From assembly GCA_000998425.1 (NCBI GenBank), contig LCDG01000006.1, positions 1-55,376 of the forward strand: a stretch of 55,376 bases of DNA, written 5' to 3'. The notes beneath the pieces were generated by a model that saw only the letters and a program-made list of their open reading frames with translations, did no database searches and was not told where the DNA came from. The first letter of the stretch is position 1. The number at the start of each line of letters is the position of its first letter. The translations under genes were made by a program, and so were the position numbers. This document shows, in pieces, positions 42,491 through 51,315 of this stretch. Origin of the DNA: Candidatus Nomurabacteria bacterium GW2011_GWC2_42_20 (GTDB taxonomy: Bacteria; Patescibacteriota; Minisyncoccia; Phycocordibacterales; UBA1550).

Positions 42491-42955
42491 ATGGACGCAA
42501 GCGAGGTTTTAACTCCGCAAATAAAGAATGATTTGCTTGAAAAGCTGTGTTTTGGCTTTAGTGTTTTGCATGCAAGACAGGTTATTGGCTACACCGAGGA
42601 GTCATCAAAGTTGCTCAAATTACTGATTGACGGCGAGTACATTGAGTCGAAACTCGTCTCAGAGGCAATCCATAATCGTCTTTTGGAGCTAGGGTGTGCA
42701 ATGCAGATAATGCATCTGCGCACTGGGACATTTCCTGACCATCTTGGTTCAAACGAAGTCTTTGGCTACGCATTGAAACATGGGAAGGTGCATCCGGCTG
42801 ACGTCACATTTGATCATGGGGAGACGGCAGAGGAGTATATCCTCGAATCCGACGGACTCCTCGAAGCTGTTTTTGATCAATTGCTTTCATACAAGCGTCC
42901 AGCAGAGCCTTTGTTTTCGAGCAAAGGTGGTGTGTGTTGCGGCACTTGCTGTTAA
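42491..42955 (+). CDS. Orphan hypothetical protein with cysteine-rich tail and strong Shine-Dalgarno sequence
   Basis: 154 aa, not recognised, mostly helical and acidic. It ends GGVCCGTCC, a short tail of four cysteines that could bind metal or a cofactor, or form disulphides. The ATG is preceded by AGGAGGG with good spacing, which is rare for this genome's core genes. It stands alone between pbp2 and greA and is followed by a terminator, so it is an independent unit. Confidence 0.65.
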   Translation: MDASEVLTPQIKNDLLEKLCFGFSVLHARQVIGYTEESSKLLKLLIDGEYIESKLVSEAIHNRLLELGCAMQIMHLRTGTFPDHLGSNEVFGYALKHGKVHPADVTFDHGETAEEYILESDGLLEAVFDQLLSYKRPAEPLFSSKGGVCCGTCC

Positions 42956-42983
42956 TTGTAAGCATCCTTTTATTTTTCACTTT

Positions 42984-43017
42984 AAAACACTCATGGCTCC
43001 TCCATGAGTGTTTTTTT
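42984..43017 (+). terminator. Terminator after the cysteine-tail gene
   Basis: AAAACACTCATGG / CCATGAGTGTTTT around CTCCT, followed by seven T. It ends the 42491 unit before the greA promoter. Confidence 0.9.
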
Positions 43018-43044
43018 ATTGTATAAACAGAAAAAAATTTAGAA

Positions 43045-43073
43045 TTGACTTTTAACCTATAAACCGATAGAAT
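43045..43073 (+). promoter_or_regulatory. Promoter of greA
   Basis: TTGACT at 43045-43050, exact 17-base spacer, TAGAAT at 43068-43073, near consensus. The ATG at 43081 lies 8 bases after the -10 box, so the mRNA is leaderless. Confidence 0.8.
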
Positions 43074-43080
43074 ACGATAT

Positions 43081-43548
43081 ATGTCAGAAGAAAAAGAATA
43101 CTTAAGCAAAGAGAAATTTGAAGAATTAACCAAGGAGCTTGATTACTTAAAAAGCGTTCGCCGTAAGGAGATTGCTGAGCAACTTGAGTTTGCAAAGGGG
43201 CTCGGGGACCTTTCAGAAAACGCAGAATACCACGAAGCTCGCCAAAATCAAGCGGAAGCGGAAGAGCGTGTTGCAAAGCTTGAACAAATGATTAAGCATG
43301 CTGTTATCACCGAGAAGCACAAAGGTGGGGCGGTCACGATTGGGTCAACAGCTGTGATTCTTCGCGAAGGAGAAAAAGCTGAGCGTAGATATCAGATCGT
43401 AGGCTCTGAAGAGGCAAACACAAAGGAGGGTAAAATCTCAAACAAGTCGCCACTCGGGGAGGCTCTCATGGGGAAGAACAAGGGGGACAAGGTTACGTAC
43501 GAAACACCTATGGGTGTAGTTTCCTGCACTGTAGTAACTGTCGAATAG
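43081..43548 (+). CDS. greA: Transcription elongation factor GreA
   Basis: 155 aa. An N-terminal coiled coil (residues 8-75) carries GDLSENAEYHEARQNQAEAE with the acidic Asp/Glu tip (D and E of DLSENAEY) that enters the RNA polymerase secondary channel to rescue backtracked complexes. The C-terminal FKBP-like domain has ISNKSPLGEALMGKNKGDKV. Full length for the family. It is transcribed alone; the 157 bases after it hold no gene. Confidence 0.97.
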   Translation: MSEEKEYLSKEKFEELTKELDYLKSVRRKEIAEQLEFAKGLGDLSENAEYHEARQNQAEAEERVAKLEQMIKHAVITEKHKGGAVTIGSTAVILREGEKAERRYQIVGSEEANTKEGKISNKSPLGEALMGKNKGDKVTYETPMGVVSCTVVTVE

Positions 43549-43705
43549 GAATCGGTCAACACATATCCATAAAGCCGGAAGTCAAAAAGCAGAATGCATC
43601 TTCATTAGCACCTACTTTAGACTTTCGAATCAGTAGACGGGTCACCAGAGCCGTGTCGGGACACGCGTCCTGGACGTAGACACTTTTAACATATCACTTA
43701 TTTTT

Positions 43706-45178
43706 ATGGCATCATTAGAGGAAATTCGCGCAGAGCGATTGAGAAAGATTGAGCTTCTAAAAGAAAAAGGGATAAACCCTTATCCTATCGCGACAAAGCG
43801 TTCTATTTCTGTTGCCGATGCACTTTCTTCGTTCACTAAACTCTCTAGAGAAAATAAAAAAATTACGCTCGCCGGTCGTGTAATGGCAATTCGTGGGCAG
43901 GGGGCTCTTGTCTTTTTTAATTTGCGCGACAGTGAGTCTGTTATTCAAGGCTTTCTAAAGCGAGATGATATGGATGAAGATCTATTTTCATTGTTTCAGG
44001 ACACTATTGATATAGGGGATTTCATTGAATGTACTGGAACTCTATTTATGACCAAGCGAAAGGAGAGAACTTTGCTTGTAAAAAGTTGGAAGATTCTTTC
44101 AAAAAGTTTGCGACCGCTTCCAGATAAGTGGCATGGACTTCAGGATGTTGAAGAGCGTTTTCGTAAGCGTTATTTAGATATGCTTATGTCCGATGAGGTG
44201 CGCGCGCGTTTTGTGCTCCGTTCAAAAATCATTACAGAGACCCGCTCTTTTTTAAATGACGCTGGCTATCTTGAAGTAGAAACCCCGCTTCTGCAATCCC
44301 TTGCTGGGGGCGCGCTAGCGGAGCCATTCAAAACACATCACAATGCTCTTGATATTGATTTAAATCTCCGTATAGCCCCAGAGCTATATTTGAAAAAGCT
44401 TTTAGTTGGCGGTTTCCCTCGTGTGTACGAGCTTGGACGCAATTTTCGTAATGAGGGCATCGATATGACTCATAACCCAGAGTTCACGATGCTAGAGTTT
44501 TATGCCGCATACGAAACTGCTGCATCCCAAATGGCTTTCGTGGAAAAGATGATAAAGACACTTGTAAAAAATGTTCTCAGGGGAACGAAAATAAAATCTG
44601 GAGAAGACGTTATCGATGTGTCAAAAAAATTCACGGTTACCTCATTTCTTGACCTGTTCAAGCGTTACGCATCGATAGAAAACCCAGAGACGATGTCTCA
44701 CGAAGACTGGAAGCTATCTGCTGAGCGTTTTGGTGTACATGTAGAGCCACACGATGCCGTTGAAAAAATAATGGACAATGTTTATAAAAAGGCTTGTCGT
44801 CCAAGGATAATTCAGCCAACATTTATTGTTGACTATCCTGCAGGATTTTCGCCGTTTGCAAAAAAGCAGGAATCAAATACAGCATTTATCGACCGATTTC
44901 AACTTGTTATCGCTGGCGTAGAAATGGTGAATGCATTCTCAGAGCTAAATGATCCACTAGAGCAAAAGATTCGCTACGAAGAGCAAGATAAGAAGAAAAA
45001 AGGGGGAGAGGGAGATGTGTCACCCTCAGACGAGGACTACCTGGAAGCTATAGAGTACGGGCTTCCACCTGCTGGTGGAGTTGGTATCGGTATTGATCGC
45101 TTAGCAATGATTTTCTCAGATACACGCAATATACGCGAGGTCGTACTCTTCCCGACAATGAGACCTCAGTTGGACTAA
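43706..45178 (+). CDS. lysS: Lysyl-tRNA synthetase, class II
   Basis: 490 aa. An OB-fold anticodon-binding domain (about residues 60-145, ITLAGRVMAIRGQGALVFFN) is followed by the class II core: motif 1 region SKIITETRSFLNDAGYLEVE, motif 2 region YELGRNFRNEGIDMTHNPEF, and motif 3 GVGIGIDRLAMIFSD. An acidic/lysine-rich insertion (DKKKKGGEGDVSPSDED) precedes motif 3. It charges tRNA-Lys. Confidence 0.97.
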   Translation: MASLEEIRAERLRKIELLKEKGINPYPIATKRSISVADALSSFTKLSRENKKITLAGRVMAIRGQGALVFFNLRDSESVIQGFLKRDDMDEDLFSLFQDTIDIGDFIECTGTLFMTKRKERTLLVKSWKILSKSLRPLPDKWHGLQDVEERFRKRYLDMLMSDEVRARFVLRSKIITETRSFLNDAGYLEVETPLLQSLAGGALAEPFKTHHNALDIDLNLRIAPELYLKKLLVGGFPRVYELGRNFRNEGIDMTHNPEFTMLEFYAAYETAASQMAFVEKMIKTLVKNVLRGTKIKSGEDVIDVSKKFTVTSFLDLFKRYASIENPETMSHEDWKLSAERFGVHVEPHDAVEKIMDNVYKKACRPRIIQPTFIVDYPAGFSPFAKKQESNTAFIDRFQLVIAGVEMVNAFSELNDPLEQKIRYEEQDKKKKGGEGDVSPSDEDYLEAIEYGLPPAGGVGIGIDRLAMIFSDTRNIREVVLFPTMRPQLD

Positions 45179-45244
45179 AGTCTTGCAGAAATCTGTATTC
45201 TGTGATATAAATCAAATTAGATAACTTTTAAGAGGAGTTGTGTG

Positions 45245-45502
45245 ATGACAAATTACTACAATTTGCGTGATGTTCTTCATGAGTACTATCCACTTGTTCA
45301 TGATGTTAGGCATCTGATGGTGTTGCATAATGAGCTTGTCGTTGAAATAAAAAAAGCTCAAAGCACATTTGAGTCAACTTACCAGAATGTGCCACTTTCA
45401 GCGTTTCATTGGGAAAAGATTCATCCTTCAGTGAGGATTCATTACGATATTTTGAAAAAGGGGATTGATGAACATTATGGTGTTTCAATTTCTGAGGTAT
45501 AA
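45245..45502 (+). CDS. Small orphan hypothetical protein with Shine-Dalgarno sequence
   Basis: 85 aa, not recognised. Mostly helical with His/Tyr-rich segments (YYNLRDVLHEYYPLVHDVRH). It has AGAGGAG 7 bases before the ATG at 45245; a GTG at 45242 is less well spaced. No membrane helix. It is a one-gene unit after lysS and ends before a terminator. Confidence 0.6.
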   Translation: MTNYYNLRDVLHEYYPLVHDVRHLMVLHNELVVEIKKAQSTFESTYQNVPLSAFHWEKIHPSVRIHYDILKKGIDEHYGVSISEV

Positions 45503-45530
45503 TCAGTGTTACGAAGTCTTAAAACACCAA

Positions 45531-45562
45531 AGCACTATTCGCTAAGCGAATGGTGCTTTTTT
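45531..45562 (+). terminator. Terminator after the 85-residue gene
   Basis: AGCACTATTCGCT / AGCGAATGGTGCT (one G-T pair), followed by a T run. Two further hairpins follow in the same gap: 45584-45609 (CGTCTAAAATGT / ACATTTTAGACG) and 45611-45643 (GATTTTTTCTTTTG / CAAAAGAAAAAATC). Confidence 0.8.
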
Positions 45563-45674
45563 CTTGTTATATTCCTTTCTGTACGTCTAAAATGTGGACA
45601 TTTTAGACGCGATTTTTTCTTTTGTCGGGCAAAAGAAAAAATCGGCGCCTGTGGATAACTATCGATATTTTGTG

Positions 45675-45703
45675 TTGTATGGTGGGATAAAGTGTAATAT
45701 AAT
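45675..45703 (+). promoter_or_regulatory. Promoter of the division/cell-wall cluster
   Basis: TTGTAT at 45675-45680, 17-base spacer, TATAAT at 45698-45703. It lies within the MraZ-type box array, so MraZ binding would cover it. The leader before mraZ is about 55 bases. Confidence 0.65.
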
Positions 45704-45726
45704 GTAGTTAAGTGGGAGAAAGTGGC
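45682..45726 (+). promoter_or_regulatory. MraZ-type operator array with 10-base period
   Basis: GTGGG at 45682, GTGTA at 45692, ATGTA at 45702, GTGGG at 45712 and GTGGC at 45722 lie exactly 10 bases apart. MraZ proteins bind repeated GTGGG/TGGG-like boxes with 10-base spacing upstream of their own operon, so this is the likely autoregulatory site. The second and third boxes are weak. Confidence 0.7.
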
Positions 45727-45764
45727 GAATTAGAAATTCGGCAAAGATCTCACTAAAAAATATC

Positions 45765-46199
45765 ATGCTCATAGGCGAACACACCCACACCCTAGATCCA
45801 AAGAAGCGCCTCGCTCTTCCAGTAAAGTTCCGTAAGGAGCTAGGCAAAAAAGTTGTCATCACGCACGGACTCGACAACTGTCTCTTTGTGTACCCAATGA
45901 AGGAGTGGCAGAAGGTTGCAGAGCGCTTGGCTTCGCTCCCTATGGGTCAAGCTGACACTCGTGGCTTCGGACGTTTTATGCTCGCTGGCGCAGTTGAAAC
46001 AGACGTGGATAGCATTGGTCGTATCCTTGTTCCAGATTTTTTAAAGGAGTTTGCGGATCTAAAGACTCAGGTCGCAGTTGTTGGTGTGTCTACTCGCGTA
46101 GAGCTCTGGGATGAAAAGGTGTGGCGTGAGTACAAAGCGCGTATCCAAAAGGGCGCTGACGCTCTTGCTGAAAAGCTTGGAGAGATTGGCGTAATTTAG
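45765..46199 (+). CDS. mraZ: Transcriptional regulator MraZ
   Basis: 144 aa with two SpoVT/AbrB-type domains: LIGEHTHTLDPKKRLALPVK and the second SIGRILVPDFLKEFADLKTQ. MraZ forms rings and regulates the division/cell-wall cluster; the boxes at 45682 are its likely target. It starts 1 base short of rsmH's ATG (46201) and leads the usual mraZ-rsmH-ftsL-ftsI order. Confidence 0.96.
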   Translation: MLIGEHTHTLDPKKRLALPVKFRKELGKKVVITHGLDNCLFVYPMKEWQKVAERLASLPMGQADTRGFGRFMLAGAVETDVDSIGRILVPDFLKEFADLKTQVAVVGVSTRVELWDEKVWREYKARIQKGADALAEKLGEIGVI

Positions 46200-46200
46200 T

Positions 46201-47088
46201 ATGGATAGCCACATCTCAGTTCTTTTACAGGAGGGAACAGAAGGGCTAGCGCTCACAGAAGGCAAAACTGTCTTTGAGGGAACAGTTGGCCTCGGCGGGC
46301 ACAGTCGTGTTCTTTGCGAAAAAATAGGAAAGGTGGGTCTATTTATTGGAACCGATGCTGATGCAGAGTCGCTCAAAATCGCAGAAGATCGCCTAAAGGA
46401 TCTTCCATGTAAAAAAATTTTTGTGTGCGATAACTTTCGCAACATTAAAAATATCCTCAAGCAAGCAGGGGTGGAAAATGTCGATGCTATTTTGCTCGAT
46501 ATCGGTCTTTCCAACCGTCAGCTTGAAAAGACACCACGAGGGTTCTCCTTTATGCGGGATGAACCGCTATTGATGACTTTCAGTTCATCTGGCGAGGGTC
46601 TCACAGCAAGAGAAATCGTAAACGAGTGGGCAGAGGAAAGTATCGCGGACATTATTTATGGTTATGGCGAGGAAAGGTACGCCAGACGCATCGCAAAAGG
46701 AATTGTTGAGGCGCGAAAAGAAAAGCCGATAGAAACATCAGGGCAACTCGCAGATATTGTGAAGAACTGCGTGCCAAAGTTTGGTTTTAGCAAGATTAAC
46801 CCCGCAACAAAGACGTTTCAAGCACTCCGCATTGCGGTAAATGACGAGCTTGGCGCGCTTCGCGAGGGGCTAGCAGGAGGTTTTGAATGTCTTGCAGATG
46901 GAGGCAGAATGGCAGTGATCTCATTTCATAGTCTTGAGGACCGCATAGTAAAGGAATTTTTCAAACAAAAAGCTCGCGAAGGGTTAGCAATTATCGCTAC
47001 AAAAAAGCCAATAGTGCCAAGCGACACTGAAATAAAGGAAAACCCAAAATCAAGAAGCGCAAAATTAAGAATCATAATTAAAAATTAA
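46201..47088 (+). CDS. rsmH: 16S rRNA (cytosine-1402-N4)-methyltransferase
   Basis: 295 aa SAM-dependent enzyme that methylates C1402 of 16S rRNA in the P site. DSHISVLLQEGTEGL at the start, FEGTVGLGGHSRVLCEKI for SAM binding, ILLDIGLSNRQLEKTPRGFS and the C-terminal FHSLEDRIVKEFF and RSAKLRII are all typical. Full length. It is the second gene of the cluster. Confidence 0.96.
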   Translation: MDSHISVLLQEGTEGLALTEGKTVFEGTVGLGGHSRVLCEKIGKVGLFIGTDADAESLKIAEDRLKDLPCKKIFVCDNFRNIKNILKQAGVENVDAILLDIGLSNRQLEKTPRGFSFMRDEPLLMTFSSSGEGLTAREIVNEWAEESIADIIYGYGEERYARRIAKGIVEARKEKPIETSGQLADIVKNCVPKFGFSKINPATKTFQALRIAVNDELGALREGLAGGFECLADGGRMAVISFHSLEDRIVKEFFKQKAREGLAIIATKKPIVPSDTEIKENPKSRSAKLRIIIKN

Positions 47089-47089
47089 C

Positions 47090-47422
47090 ATGACCACAAA
47101 AACACTCGATCTAAACAATATAGAAAGAAAAATCTTCTGGGTGTTAGCAGCACTCATTGGTATAGTTATTGCATTCTATTTGTACTCGGTCGCAACGCTC
47201 ACTATTGCCGTTGTGGATCGGAATAATATAAACCAAGCGTCAAATGAGCTCACAAGTATATCAAGTGCGCTTGAATCTGAATATCTTACATATGCAAATT
47301 CTATTACGCTTGCGTATGCTCAAGAACTTGGTTTCAAAGAGGTAAAAGCGATGTTTGTCGATTCATCTACTCCTATCAATGGTACTGGTGATGTCAAGGC
47401 AAAAATTTCTATGGCACGATAG
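47090..47422 (+). CDS. FtsL-like bitopic membrane protein
   Basis: 110 aa with one transmembrane helix (about residues 15-37, IFWVLAALIGIVIAFYLYSV) and a short extracytoplasmic helical domain. The position between rsmH and ftsI matches ftsL, a divisome protein that pairs with FtsB. The sequence is too diverged to name with confidence. Confidence 0.6.
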   Translation: MTTKTLDLNNIERKIFWVLAALIGIVIAFYLYSVATLTIAVVDRNNINQASNELTSISSALESEYLTYANSITLAYAQELGFKEVKAMFVDSSTPINGTGDVKAKISMAR

Positions 47423-47424
47423 CG

Positions 47425-49140
47425 ATGAAGCAACAACAACTTCACAATGTATGGTTTTTGAACATAGGGGTGCTTTTGATAGCACTCCTTTTAATTACAA
47501 AGCTTGGGTATATACAAATTGCAAGGGGGGAGTATTACCAGGATCTTGCTGAGGCAAAATACAAGATTTCAGCAACAGGAAAATTTAACAGAGGAACTAT
47601 TTTTTTTGAAGAAAGAACTGGAAGAAGGATTTCCGGAGCAACGGTAGTTGCAGATTACACTCTCGCTGTCGACCCAACCAAAATTACTAATAGCGTATTG
47701 CTTGCAGATAAGCTCCTTTCTTTTGTGAAGTTTGACCGTGATGACTTCATAGCGCGAGCAGGACGTAAGGGTGACAAGTATGAAGAAGTTGCAAAACATC
47801 TATCCGAAAAAGAGGTTGAATGGATTCGTGCACTTGGAGAAAAAGGTGTAATTTTGATAAAAGATAATAAACGTTTCTATCCTGGAGGTAGGGTCGCCGC
47901 GCAGGTGCTTGGATTTGTAGGGTCTGATGGCAGTGATAGTGTGTTACAAATAGGTCGATACGGGCTAGAGCGTTATTACAATGAGCCGTTGACACGCACT
48001 AGTACAAGTGATGCCTCAAGATTTTTTGCCGATCTTTTTTTGAAACCAGGCGCAGCTATACTTTTTGATAGAGGTCGCGAAGGTGACCTTGTCACGACAA
48101 TAGAACCTACGGTGCAGGGGTTTCTTGAGCGTACATTAGAGGACGATGTTTTAAAAAAATATAATGCTGATGGCGCTGGCGGTATTATTATGGATCCAAA
48201 AACTGGAGCAATTTATGCCATGGCGACCATGCCAACATTTAATCTAAATAATTTTTCTAAAGAAAAAGATCCAAGCGTTTTTTCAAATCCACTTGTAGAT
48301 GGTGTGTATGAAATGGGTTCCATTATCAAACCACTTACATTGGCAGCAGGGATAGATGCTGGCGTAATTACAGCAAGCACAACATATGATGACAAAGGGT
48401 TCCGCATTATAAACACAAAGAGAATAGCTAATTACGATGGTAAGGCGCGTGGCGTTGTGCCGATGCAGGAGATATTGAATCAGTCGTTGAACACTGGGAC
48501 AATGTTTGTGATGGAGCGCCTCGGTAAAGACAGATTTAGGGAATATTTCAAATCGTTTGGGCTCGGGGAGGAGACTGGTATTGATCTCCCAAATGAAGGC
48601 GTGGGGGATATTCGAAATCTGGAGAGTCCACGCGACATAGAGTATGCAACGGCATCGTTTGGACAAGGTATATCATCAACACCGATAGCAACAATACGCG
48701 CACTCGCATCGCTTGCAAACGGTGGAGTACTTGTGACCCCGCATGTGGTCAAGCGCACAGAATACAGCATTGGGCCATCGCGGGATTTTGTTCCAACTGA
48801 GAAGCGGCGCGTGATAAAAAAGGAGACCTCAGAAGAGATATCGAGAATGCTTACAGTTGTTGTAGACAAAGCATTGGTGGGTGGAACACTCAAGATGGAA
48901 CATTACAGCATTGCTGCAAAAACAGGTACAGCGCAACTCGTTGAGGACGGTAGTTATTCAAAAACAGAATACCTACACACGTTCTTTGGGTATTTCCCAT
49001 CCAATGATCCAAAATTTATCATATTTCTTACTTTAAAAAACCCGCATGGTGAAGCATATGCATCACATACGCTTTCTCTGCCATTTATGCAAATAACAAA
49101 ATTTTTGCTAAACTATTATGAAATACCGCCAGACAGATAA
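47425..49140 (+). CDS. ftsI: Peptidoglycan transpeptidase FtsI (PBP3-like)
   Basis: 571 aa class B PBP for septal crosslinking. One N-terminal transmembrane helix (about residues 8-26) and a pedestal domain (FNRGTIFFEERTGRRISGAT). The transpeptidase motifs are intact: SxxK in VYEMGSIIKPLTL, SLNTGT for SxN, and KTGTAQL. FtsI and PBP2 are the two class B PBPs in this window. It is followed after 6 bases by murF. Confidence 0.93.
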   Translation: MKQQQLHNVWFLNIGVLLIALLLITKLGYIQIARGEYYQDLAEAKYKISATGKFNRGTIFFEERTGRRISGATVVADYTLAVDPTKITNSVLLADKLLSFVKFDRDDFIARAGRKGDKYEEVAKHLSEKEVEWIRALGEKGVILIKDNKRFYPGGRVAAQVLGFVGSDGSDSVLQIGRYGLERYYNEPLTRTSTSDASRFFADLFLKPGAAILFDRGREGDLVTTIEPTVQGFLERTLEDDVLKKYNADGAGGIIMDPKTGAIYAMATMPTFNLNNFSKEKDPSVFSNPLVDGVYEMGSIIKPLTLAAGIDAGVITASTTYDDKGFRIINTKRIANYDGKARGVVPMQEILNQSLNTGTMFVMERLGKDRFREYFKSFGLGEETGIDLPNEGVGDIRNLESPRDIEYATASFGQGISSTPIATIRALASLANGGVLVTPHVVKRTEYSIGPSRDFVPTEKRRVIKKETSEEISRMLTVVVDKALVGGTLKMEHYSIAAKTGTAQLVEDGSYSKTEYLHTFFGYFPSNDPKFIIFLTLKNPHGEAYASHTLSLPFMQITKFLLNYYEIPPDR

Positions 49141-49146
49141 ATTATT

Positions 49147-50439
49147 ATGAAAACATTTATACGACACATCATCACTATTATTCTTGAAGCAGAAGCAAGG
49201 CTTGTTATTAGAAAATATAAACCTAAAATTATTGCTGTAACGGGAAGCGTTGGCAAGACATCCACAAAAGACGCAATTTTCGCAGTGGTTGGGGAGGCGC
49301 TTGTGGCTCGCAAAAGCGTAAAGAGTTTCAATAGCGAAATCGGACTCCCTCTTACAATTTTAAATTGCGAAAATGGATGGTCAAACCCAGCACTTTGGAT
49401 AAAAAACATTATAAAGGGACTTATTCTTATTACTACACGTATGCACTACCCAAAGTGGCTAGTGCTTGAGCTAGGGGCTAGTATGCCGGGCGATATTGAA
49501 CGCGCAACTCTTTTGGTGGTGCCTGATATCGCTGTCGTTACGCGTTTTGGAGATGTCCCTGTGCATGTGGAGTTTTTTAAATCACCAGACGAGCTTTTTG
49601 AAGAAAAAACAAAATTGGTAAAGGCCCTCCGTAATACCGGCGTTCTTATTGTGAATGCTGATGACGAACGAGTCCTTGCTCTACGTGAAAAAACAAAAGC
49701 AAAATCACTCACTTACGGATTAAATGCTGGCACAATGTTTAGAGCAACAAACATTCAGACGGCGTACGAGGCTGGCGTACCTGTTGGAACTACATTTAAG
49801 CTTGAATATGACGGCAACGTGTTTCCTGTCGATATGCGTGGTGTTCTTGGGAGTCAACCCGTTTATAGCGCTCTTGCGGCGATAGCAACTGGCGCATATT
49901 TGAAGCTTAACATCGTAGATATGATAGGGCGATTGTCTCTTCATATAAGCCCGCCTGGACGCATGAGAGTGCTTCCAGGACTCAAGGGATCTGCAATCAT
50001 TGACGATACATACAATGCGTCTCCAGTAGCAGCAGAGGCTGCTGTGGAAACTCTCAAGAGTATAAAGACAAAGGGGAAACGAATAGCAGTTTTGGGAGAC
50101 ATGCTCGAGCTTGGGAAATTTACAATAGAAGAGCACAAGAAGCTTGGCAAACAAGCTGGAAGTTTCGCAGACCTCGTTATTGCTGTTGGCCCTCGCGCTC
50201 AATATATAGCGGAGGGCGCGCTCGATAGCGATATGAGCGAAAAAAATATTATTCAGTTTGATGACTCACATTTGGCGGGAAAGTATTTAGAGAGTATTTT
50301 GAGTAATGGGGATATTGTTCTTGTGAAGGGTTCACAAGGTATGCGAATGGAACGAACAGTGGAAGAAATAATGGCAGAACCAGAGCGCGCCAGCGATCTA
50401 CTTGTCCGCCAAGAGGAAGAATGGAAAGTAAGGGCGTAA
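49147..50439 (+). CDS. murF: UDP-MurNAc-tripeptide--D-Ala-D-Ala ligase
   Basis: 430 aa cytoplasmic Mur ligase. P-loop VTGSVGKTSTKDAIFAVVGE, the FNSEIGLPLTILNCENGW region, IIDDTYNASPVAAEAAVETL and GSQGMRMERTVEEIM are typical of MurF. It makes UDP-MurNAc-pentapeptide. murC-murE, murD, murG, mraY and ftsW, often in this cluster, are not here. The N-terminal uridine-binding domain is short: the P-loop starts at about residue 35, so this is a reduced form. Confidence 0.92.
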   Translation: MKTFIRHIITIILEAEARLVIRKYKPKIIAVTGSVGKTSTKDAIFAVVGEALVARKSVKSFNSEIGLPLTILNCENGWSNPALWIKNIIKGLILITTRMHYPKWLVLELGASMPGDIERATLLVVPDIAVVTRFGDVPVHVEFFKSPDELFEEKTKLVKALRNTGVLIVNADDERVLALREKTKAKSLTYGLNAGTMFRATNIQTAYEAGVPVGTTFKLEYDGNVFPVDMRGVLGSQPVYSALAAIATGAYLKLNIVDMIGRLSLHISPPGRMRVLPGLKGSAIIDDTYNASPVAAEAAVETLKSIKTKGKRIAVLGDMLELGKFTIEEHKKLGKQAGSFADLVIAVGPRAQYIAEGALDSDMSEKNIIQFDDSHLAGKYLESILSNGDIVLVKGSQGMRMERTVEEIMAEPERASDLLVRQEEEWKVRA

Positions 50440-50470
50440 ATGACCCCACACATTTCCAGATAGTGCTTCG

Positions 50471-50499
50471 TTGCAGAAACAGCAAAAACGTGCTATGAT
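50471..50499 (+). promoter_or_regulatory. Promoter of tRNA-Glu
   Basis: TTGCAG at 50471-50476, 17-base spacer, TATGAT at 50494-50499 with extended TG (TGcTATGAT). A small hairpin AAAGCGCC/GGCGCTTT (50514-50533) lies in the leader before the tRNA. Confidence 0.7.
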
Positions 50500-50555
50500 A
50501 TGTTGTGTCAAAGAAAGCGCCATCAGGCGCTTTGGCATTGGTTTATGTTGCAAAT

Positions 50556-50627
50556 GGCTCTATCGTCTAGTGGTTAGGACGAAAGCTTCTCAAGCTTTAA
50601 ACCGGAGTTCGATTCTCCGTAGAGTCA
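50556..50627 (+). tRNA. tRNA-Glu (anticodon CTC)
   Basis: Acceptor GGCTCTA / TAGAGTC (one G-T pair), D arm TCGTCTAGTGGTTAGGACGA, anticodon stem AAAGC/GCTTT with loop TTCTCAA (anticodon CTC), T arm CGGAGTTCGATTCTCCG. No CCA is encoded. The surrounding gap 50440-50743 holds only the tRNA, its promoter and the leader of the next gene. Confidence 0.95.
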
Positions 50628-50743
50628 CACATAAGTACCTCATAGTCATGTAATTATATTAATGACACTCGCACTTGATTCTGTGGAACAGAAGGCGTAG
50701 GCTATAGGTAGGTTAAGTAGTTATTTAAAAAGGGGAGGCTGTC

Positions 50744-51229
50744 ATGAATACCGATCTTTTTGTGTTGCAGCATCATTGTTTGGGGTATGTGCTGCTCATG
50801 TCTCAGGTGGTGGAGGGTTTGGATTGCGTGCTTGATGATGGACTGCTGCCACCATATTACCAAGGAGTATTTCAAAAAGCAGCGCTCCTTTGTGATGAGA
50901 TTGTGCGTGATGGGCACAAAATACCATATAGCATAGCAGTTGATGGAATATGTGATGCTACAATTTGGTTTTCCTTTTTATCCAAATGCCACCCAGAAAT
51001 TTATGAGTATTTTACAACATACGAAGATGTTGTCGGAGTCTCTGAAACTCTCAAGTATTTGGGGAGGGACGATTCATCATCGTATGCGTACTCTGTGGAA
51101 TGGATTCTCACAGTGCAACAATTTTTTGTATCGCTGTGGGTCGCCGTGGCCGGCGAGTGCGCAAAGGAAGGTATTATTGTTGATATAAACCCTGCTGTGT
51201 TTCCAGAAACAAGCCTGCGTCTTCAGTAG
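50744..51229 (+). CDS. Orphan hypothetical protein with strong Shine-Dalgarno sequence
   Basis: 161 aa, not recognised. Helical, with HHCLGYVLLMSQVVEGLDCV and WILTVQQFFVSLWVAVAGEC; no clear transmembrane segment, signal or catalytic motif. GGGGAGG lies 5 bases before the ATG. It is a single gene between tRNA-Glu and the GlpQ-like gene, followed by a hairpin. Confidence 0.6.
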   Translation: MNTDLFVLQHHCLGYVLLMSQVVEGLDCVLDDGLLPPYYQGVFQKAALLCDEIVRDGHKIPYSIAVDGICDATIWFSFLSKCHPEIYEYFTTYEDVVGVSETLKYLGRDDSSSYAYSVEWILTVQQFFVSLWVAVAGECAKEGIIVDINPAVFPETSLRLQ

Positions 51230-51243
51230 AGGTAATTATTTTG

Positions 51244-51283
51244 ATCATCCACAATGTGTAAGCGTTGTGGGTGATTTTGTTTT
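51244..51283 (+). terminator. Terminator after the 161-residue gene
   Basis: ATCATCCACAATG / CGTTGTGGGTGAT (two G-T pairs), followed by TTTGTTTTTT. Confidence 0.75.
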
Positions 51284-51315
51284 TTACACAACATGTTATG
51301 CTGTACTTACTTTTT

